The position numbers were made by a program, and so were the translations under genes. Shown piece by piece: positions 5,618 to 8,335 of a stretch of 8,335 nucleotides of DNA. Under the pieces are notes generated by a model, which was given only the letters and a program-made list of their open reading frames with translations, ran no database searches and was not told the origin of the DNA. Position 1 is the first letter of the stretch, and every line of letters begins with the position of its first letter. This stretch comes from Acidobacteriaceae bacterium (GTDB taxonomy: Bacteria; Acidobacteriota; Terriglobia; Terriglobales; Acidobacteriaceae), in contig JASHUR010000399.1 in assembly GCA_030039895.1 (NCBI GenBank), positions 1 to 8,335 on the forward strand. The letters are read 5' to 3'.

Positions 5618-8290
5618 CTACTGCAATAGCATTCCATTTTCCGGTTCGGCTTTCGCCTCTTCCGGCGGTATCACCACTGCCGCTGCTACCTTGTCCTCTT
5701 CTTCAAGATTCAACAATTTCACACCTTGCGTCGACCGTCCTGCCGCGCGAACCGTTGTCGTGTCGATCCGTATGATCTTCCCGTACTGGCTGATCACCAT
5801 CAGCTCCGACGATTCGTCGACCAGCTGAATCGACGACACCTTACCGTTGCGCGCCGTCGTCTTCACATTGATCACGCCTTTGCCTCCGCGCGACTGCAGC
5901 CGGTACTCATCAACGTCTGTCCTCTTCCCATAGCCGTTTTCGGTCACAGATAGGATCAGGCATTCGCAGTTTCCGCCGTTGCCGTTCTTGGGTCTCTCCC
6001 TCGGAGTCGCCGCAATCCCGACCACGTAGTCGTTCTTCCCCAGGTCAATACCCCTCACACCGTGTGCCGGACGCCCCATCGAGCGGACATCATTCTCGTC
6101 GAAGCGAATCGCCATGCCCTCATGCGTCGCAAGAAACACAATCTGACTGCCGTCCGTAATTCTTACGCCCACCAGTTCGTCATCGCTGTCAATGCCGATT
6201 GCAATAATCCCTCTCGACATCACATTTGAGAAGTCCTTCAGTGGCGTCTTCTTCACCGTGCCCTTGCGCGTCGCAAAGAAGATGAATTTACCTTCCTCTT
6301 CAAGGTTCCTCACCGGCAGAATCGTCCTTACTGTCTCGCCTTGTTGCAGATTTAGCAGGCTCGCAATTGACTTGCCCTTCCCTGCCGCCCCCACATCCGG
6401 AATCTCGTATACCTTCAGCCAGTACACGCGCCCGGTGTTCGTAAAGCACAGCAGATATGCATGGGTTGAGTCGATGATCAGCTGGGAGACAAAATCCTCC
6501 TCACGCGTCTTCATCCCCAGACGGCCCGTGCCTCCGCGCCGCTGCTGCCGATAGGTCGAGATCGGAGTGCGCTTCAGATATCCCGAGTGCGAAACCGTCA
6601 CCGCTACCTGCTCGTCCGCAATCAGGTCCTCGAGCTGCAGCTCCGCTGTTTCATCCAGAATCTGCGTTCTGCGCTCGTCACCGTAATCTTTGCGGACCGC
6701 TTCGAGCTCCTTCACAATCACTGCGCGCAGCTTCTTTTCCGAAGCCAGAATCGACTCATACTCGGCAATCTTCTCGCGGACATCCGCCAGCTCCTTCAGC
6801 AGTTCGTCAATAGAAAGCTGCGTCAGGCGGTACAGTTGCAGTTCCAGAATCGCGTCGATCTGCCGGTAGCTCAGAATCAGCGTTGCCGTCTGCATTGTCT
6901 CCGGATCAACCGCATACTTCTTCGGGTCTAGCTTCACGCCCTTCAGTTCCGATCCGCGCACTGTAATTGTCTTGCCGGAGAAGAACAGGAACAGATTTTC
7001 CCTTGCATCCACACGCGACGACGATCCGCGAATGATCTTGATCACATTGTCCAGATGGTCCAGCGCGATCTGGTAGCCCAGCAGAATATGCTCGCGCTCG
7101 CGCGCCTTCCGCAGCAGAAACGCCGTCCGCCGCCGCACCACATCCACACGATGATCGATAAAGTGCCGGATCGCCGCCGGCAGGGAGAGCTCCTTCGGCT
7201 GGCCGTTCACCACGGCCAGAAAAATCATCGAGAAGCCTTCCTGCATCTGCGTGTGCTTATAGAGTTGGTTCAGTACAATCTGCGCTTCTGCTCCGCGCTT
7301 CAGTTCAATCACAATCCGCATGCCGTCGCGGTCGCTCTCGTCGCGCACATCGCCGATATCGTCGATCGTCTTGTTGTTTACCAGCTCCGCGATCTTCTTG
7401 ATCAGCGTGTTCTTGTTCACCTGGTAGGGAATCTCGCTGACGATAATCGCCTGCCGTCCCTGCGCCAGGTTCTCAATCGCGCACTTGGCGCGCATCAGGA
7501 ACCGCCCGCGCCCTGTCTTGTACGCGTTGGCAATCCCGCCGCGCCCATAGATGAATCCACCTGTCGGGAAATCCGGCCCCTGTACATGCTTCATCACTTC
7601 AGCCAGCCCCGCCTGCGGATTGTTCACCATCTCAATCGCTGCGTTAATCACCTCGGTCAGGTTATGCGGAGGAATATTCGTCGCCATGCCTACCGCAATG
7701 CCGTTCGACCCATTCACAATCAGGTTCGGAATCCGCGTCGGCAGCACCGTCGGCTCCATCGTCGACTCGTCATAGTTCGGCACAAAATCGACCGTCTCCA
7801 TTTCGATGTCGTTCAGCATCTCCCCGGCAATGCGCGTCATACGGCATTCCGTGTACCGCATCGCCGCCGGAGGATCGCCATCCACCGAACCGAAATTGCC
7901 CTGTCCGTCAATCATCGGATAGCGCAGGCTGAACGGCTGCGCCAGTCGCACCAGCGTGTCATAAATCGCCGAGTCGCCGTGCGGGTGATACACGCCCATC
8001 GCCTGTCCTACTACCTTGGCGCACTTCGTGTACTTCTTGTTATGCTGCAAGCCCATCTCGTGCATGGAATACAGCACCCGCCGGTGCACCGGCTTAAAGC
8101 CGTCGCGCACATCAGGCAATGCACGCCCAATGATCACCGACATCGAGTAGTCGAGATACGACCGACGCATCTCGTCTTCAATGTTGATCGGAACTAGATT
8201 CGCAGCGCCGGGTCCGGAGCCGGGATTATTCGGCCCATCGCCGCCACTGCCATTACCAAGAGGGAGCTGAGGATTTTGATCGTCTGCCAT
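5618..8290 (-). CDS. gyrA: DNA gyrase subunit A
   Basis: 890 aa, complete. GyrA is the breakage-reunion subunit of gyrase (A2B2), which introduces negative supercoils into cytoplasmic DNA using ATP hydrolysed by GyrB. Seen: EDEMRRSYLDYSMSVI at 39-54; the winged-helix region with HPHGDSAIYDT (102-112); the catalytic tyrosine Tyr146 in AAMRYTE, offset 24 from E. coli Tyr122; a coiled-coil tower around 385-530; and a C-terminal beta-pinwheel from about 560. QRRGGTG at 583-589 is the GyrA box that separates GyrA from ParC, although its usual basic sixth residue is Thr. Ser107 and Asp111, equivalent to E. coli Ser83 and Asp87, are the quinolone-susceptible types. The first 30 residues are a Gly/Pro/Asn-rich extension. 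An in-frame TAA just upstream makes ATG 8290 the first ATG; there is no clear SD. Confidence 0.97.
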   Translation of the reverse strand: MADDQNPQLPLGNGSGGDGPNNPGSGPGAANLVPINIEDEMRRSYLDYSMSVIIGRALPDVRDGFKPVHRRVLYSMHEMGLQHNKKYTKCAKVVGQAMGVYHPHGDSAIYDTLVRLAQPFSLRYPMIDGQGNFGSVDGDPPAAMRYTECRMTRIAGEMLNDIEMETVDFVPNYDESTMEPTVLPTRIPNLIVNGSNGIAVGMATNIPPHNLTEVINAAIEMVNNPQAGLAEVMKHVQGPDFPTGGFIYGRGGIANAYKTGRGRFLMRAKCAIENLAQGRQAIIVSEIPYQVNKNTLIKKIAELVNNKTIDDIGDVRDESDRDGMRIVIELKRGAEAQIVLNQLYKHTQMQEGFSMIFLAVVNGQPKELSLPAAIRHFIDHRVDVVRRRTAFLLRKAREREHILLGYQIALDHLDNVIKIIRGSSSRVDARENLFLFFSGKTITVRGSELKGVKLDPKKYAVDPETMQTATLILSYRQIDAILELQLYRLTQLSIDELLKELADVREKIAEYESILASEKKLRAVIVKELEAVRKDYGDERRTQILDETAELQLEDLIADEQVAVTVSHSGYLKRTPISTYRQQRRGGTGRLGMKTREEDFVSQLIIDSTHAYLLCFTNTGRVYWLKVYEIPDVGAAGKGKSIASLLNLQQGETVRTILPVRNLEEEGKFIFFATRKGTVKKTPLKDFSNVMSRGIIAIGIDSDDELVGVRITDGSQIVFLATHEGMAIRFDENDVRSMGRPAHGVRGIDLGKNDYVVGIAATPRERPKNGNGGNCECLILSVTENGYGKRTDVDEYRLQSRGGKGVINVKTTARNGKVSSIQLVDESSELMVISQYGKIIRIDTTTVRAAGRSTQGVKLLNLEEEDKVAAAVVIPPEEAKAEPENGMLLQ

Positions 8291-8335
8291 AGATTATGTA
8301 GGGGTAAAACTGTCATCGCGCTATGGCGTCAAGGA
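8291..8335 (-). other. Sequence upstream of gyrA, no clear RBS or promoter
   Basis: On the minus strand this 45-bp stretch has an in-frame TAA just before the gyrA ATG and no GGAG-like SD. A TTGACG hexamer (8332-8327) is followed 17 bp later only by a poor -10 (TTTTAC), so I do not call a promoter. The real one may lie beyond the window or in an upstream gene. Confidence 0.4.

Noticed and set aside
7957..7990. Possible quinolone-resistance change in gyrA
   Set aside because: Ser107 and Asp111 match the susceptible residues (E. coli Ser83 and Asp87), so no resistance change is visible at these sites.
7055..8197. 380-aa open frame on the plus strand opposite gyrA
   Set aside because: It lies wholly antisense to a convincing gyrA. 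Its product is rich in His, Arg, Gln and Val with no domain, as expected from the complement of a GC-rich conserved gene.
1..8335. CRISPR array, tRNA or rRNA genes, insertion sequence ends
   Set aside because: I saw no regularly spaced repeats, cloverleaf-type sequences, rRNA-like stretches, transposase frames or long terminal inverted repeats. This was reading by eye, not a computed search.

Overview
The window most resembles the chromosome of an Acidobacteriota bacterium, probably class Terriglobia (Acidobacteriaceae). This rests on recalled resemblance of several proteins to families common in that group: the GyrA sequence, the small zinc-ribbon plus sigma-region-4-like pair, the CI-like regulator, and the secreted tail-fibre/pectate-lyase-like protein. 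No database search was run. Base composition is moderately GC-rich.

Layout from left to right. (1) Positions 1-3524, minus strand: one uninterrupted reading frame that runs off the left edge (1174 codons in view). It encodes a secreted, phage-tailspike-like protein: signal peptide, N-terminal beta-rich domain, two tail-fibre-type Gly-rich repeats, a pectate-lyase-like beta-helix module, a long Cys-paired middle, and the start of a second beta-helix-like module. (2) Positions 3525-3724: an AT-rich leader with a strong minus-strand terminator hairpin just upstream of that gene's ribosome binding site. (3) Positions 3725-4368, minus strand: two small genes joined by an ATGA overlap, a 65-aa zinc ribbon followed by a 149-aa sigma-70 region-4-like DNA-binding protein. 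(4) Positions 4369-4852: a 484-bp divergent intergenic region with two copies of the palindromic 9-mer TCCGCGGAA and other short repeats. (5) Positions 4853-5557, plus strand: an HTH (XRE/CI-type) regulator with a degenerate S24/LexA-like C-terminal domain. (6) Positions 5571-5597: the gyrA terminator. (7) Positions 5618-8290, minus strand: full-length gyrA, with 45 bp of upstream sequence to the window end.

How the parts may work together. gyrA is an ordinary housekeeping gene and bounds the accessory part. The rest looks like a phage-derived regulatory cassette: a CI-like repressor without its protease residues faces a small zinc-ribbon/sigma-4 regulator operon. Directly downstream, on the same strand, lies a large exported tailspike-like protein behind a terminator-bearing leader. 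I infer, without proof, that the small regulators control the large surface or secreted protein, possibly by passage through the leader terminator.
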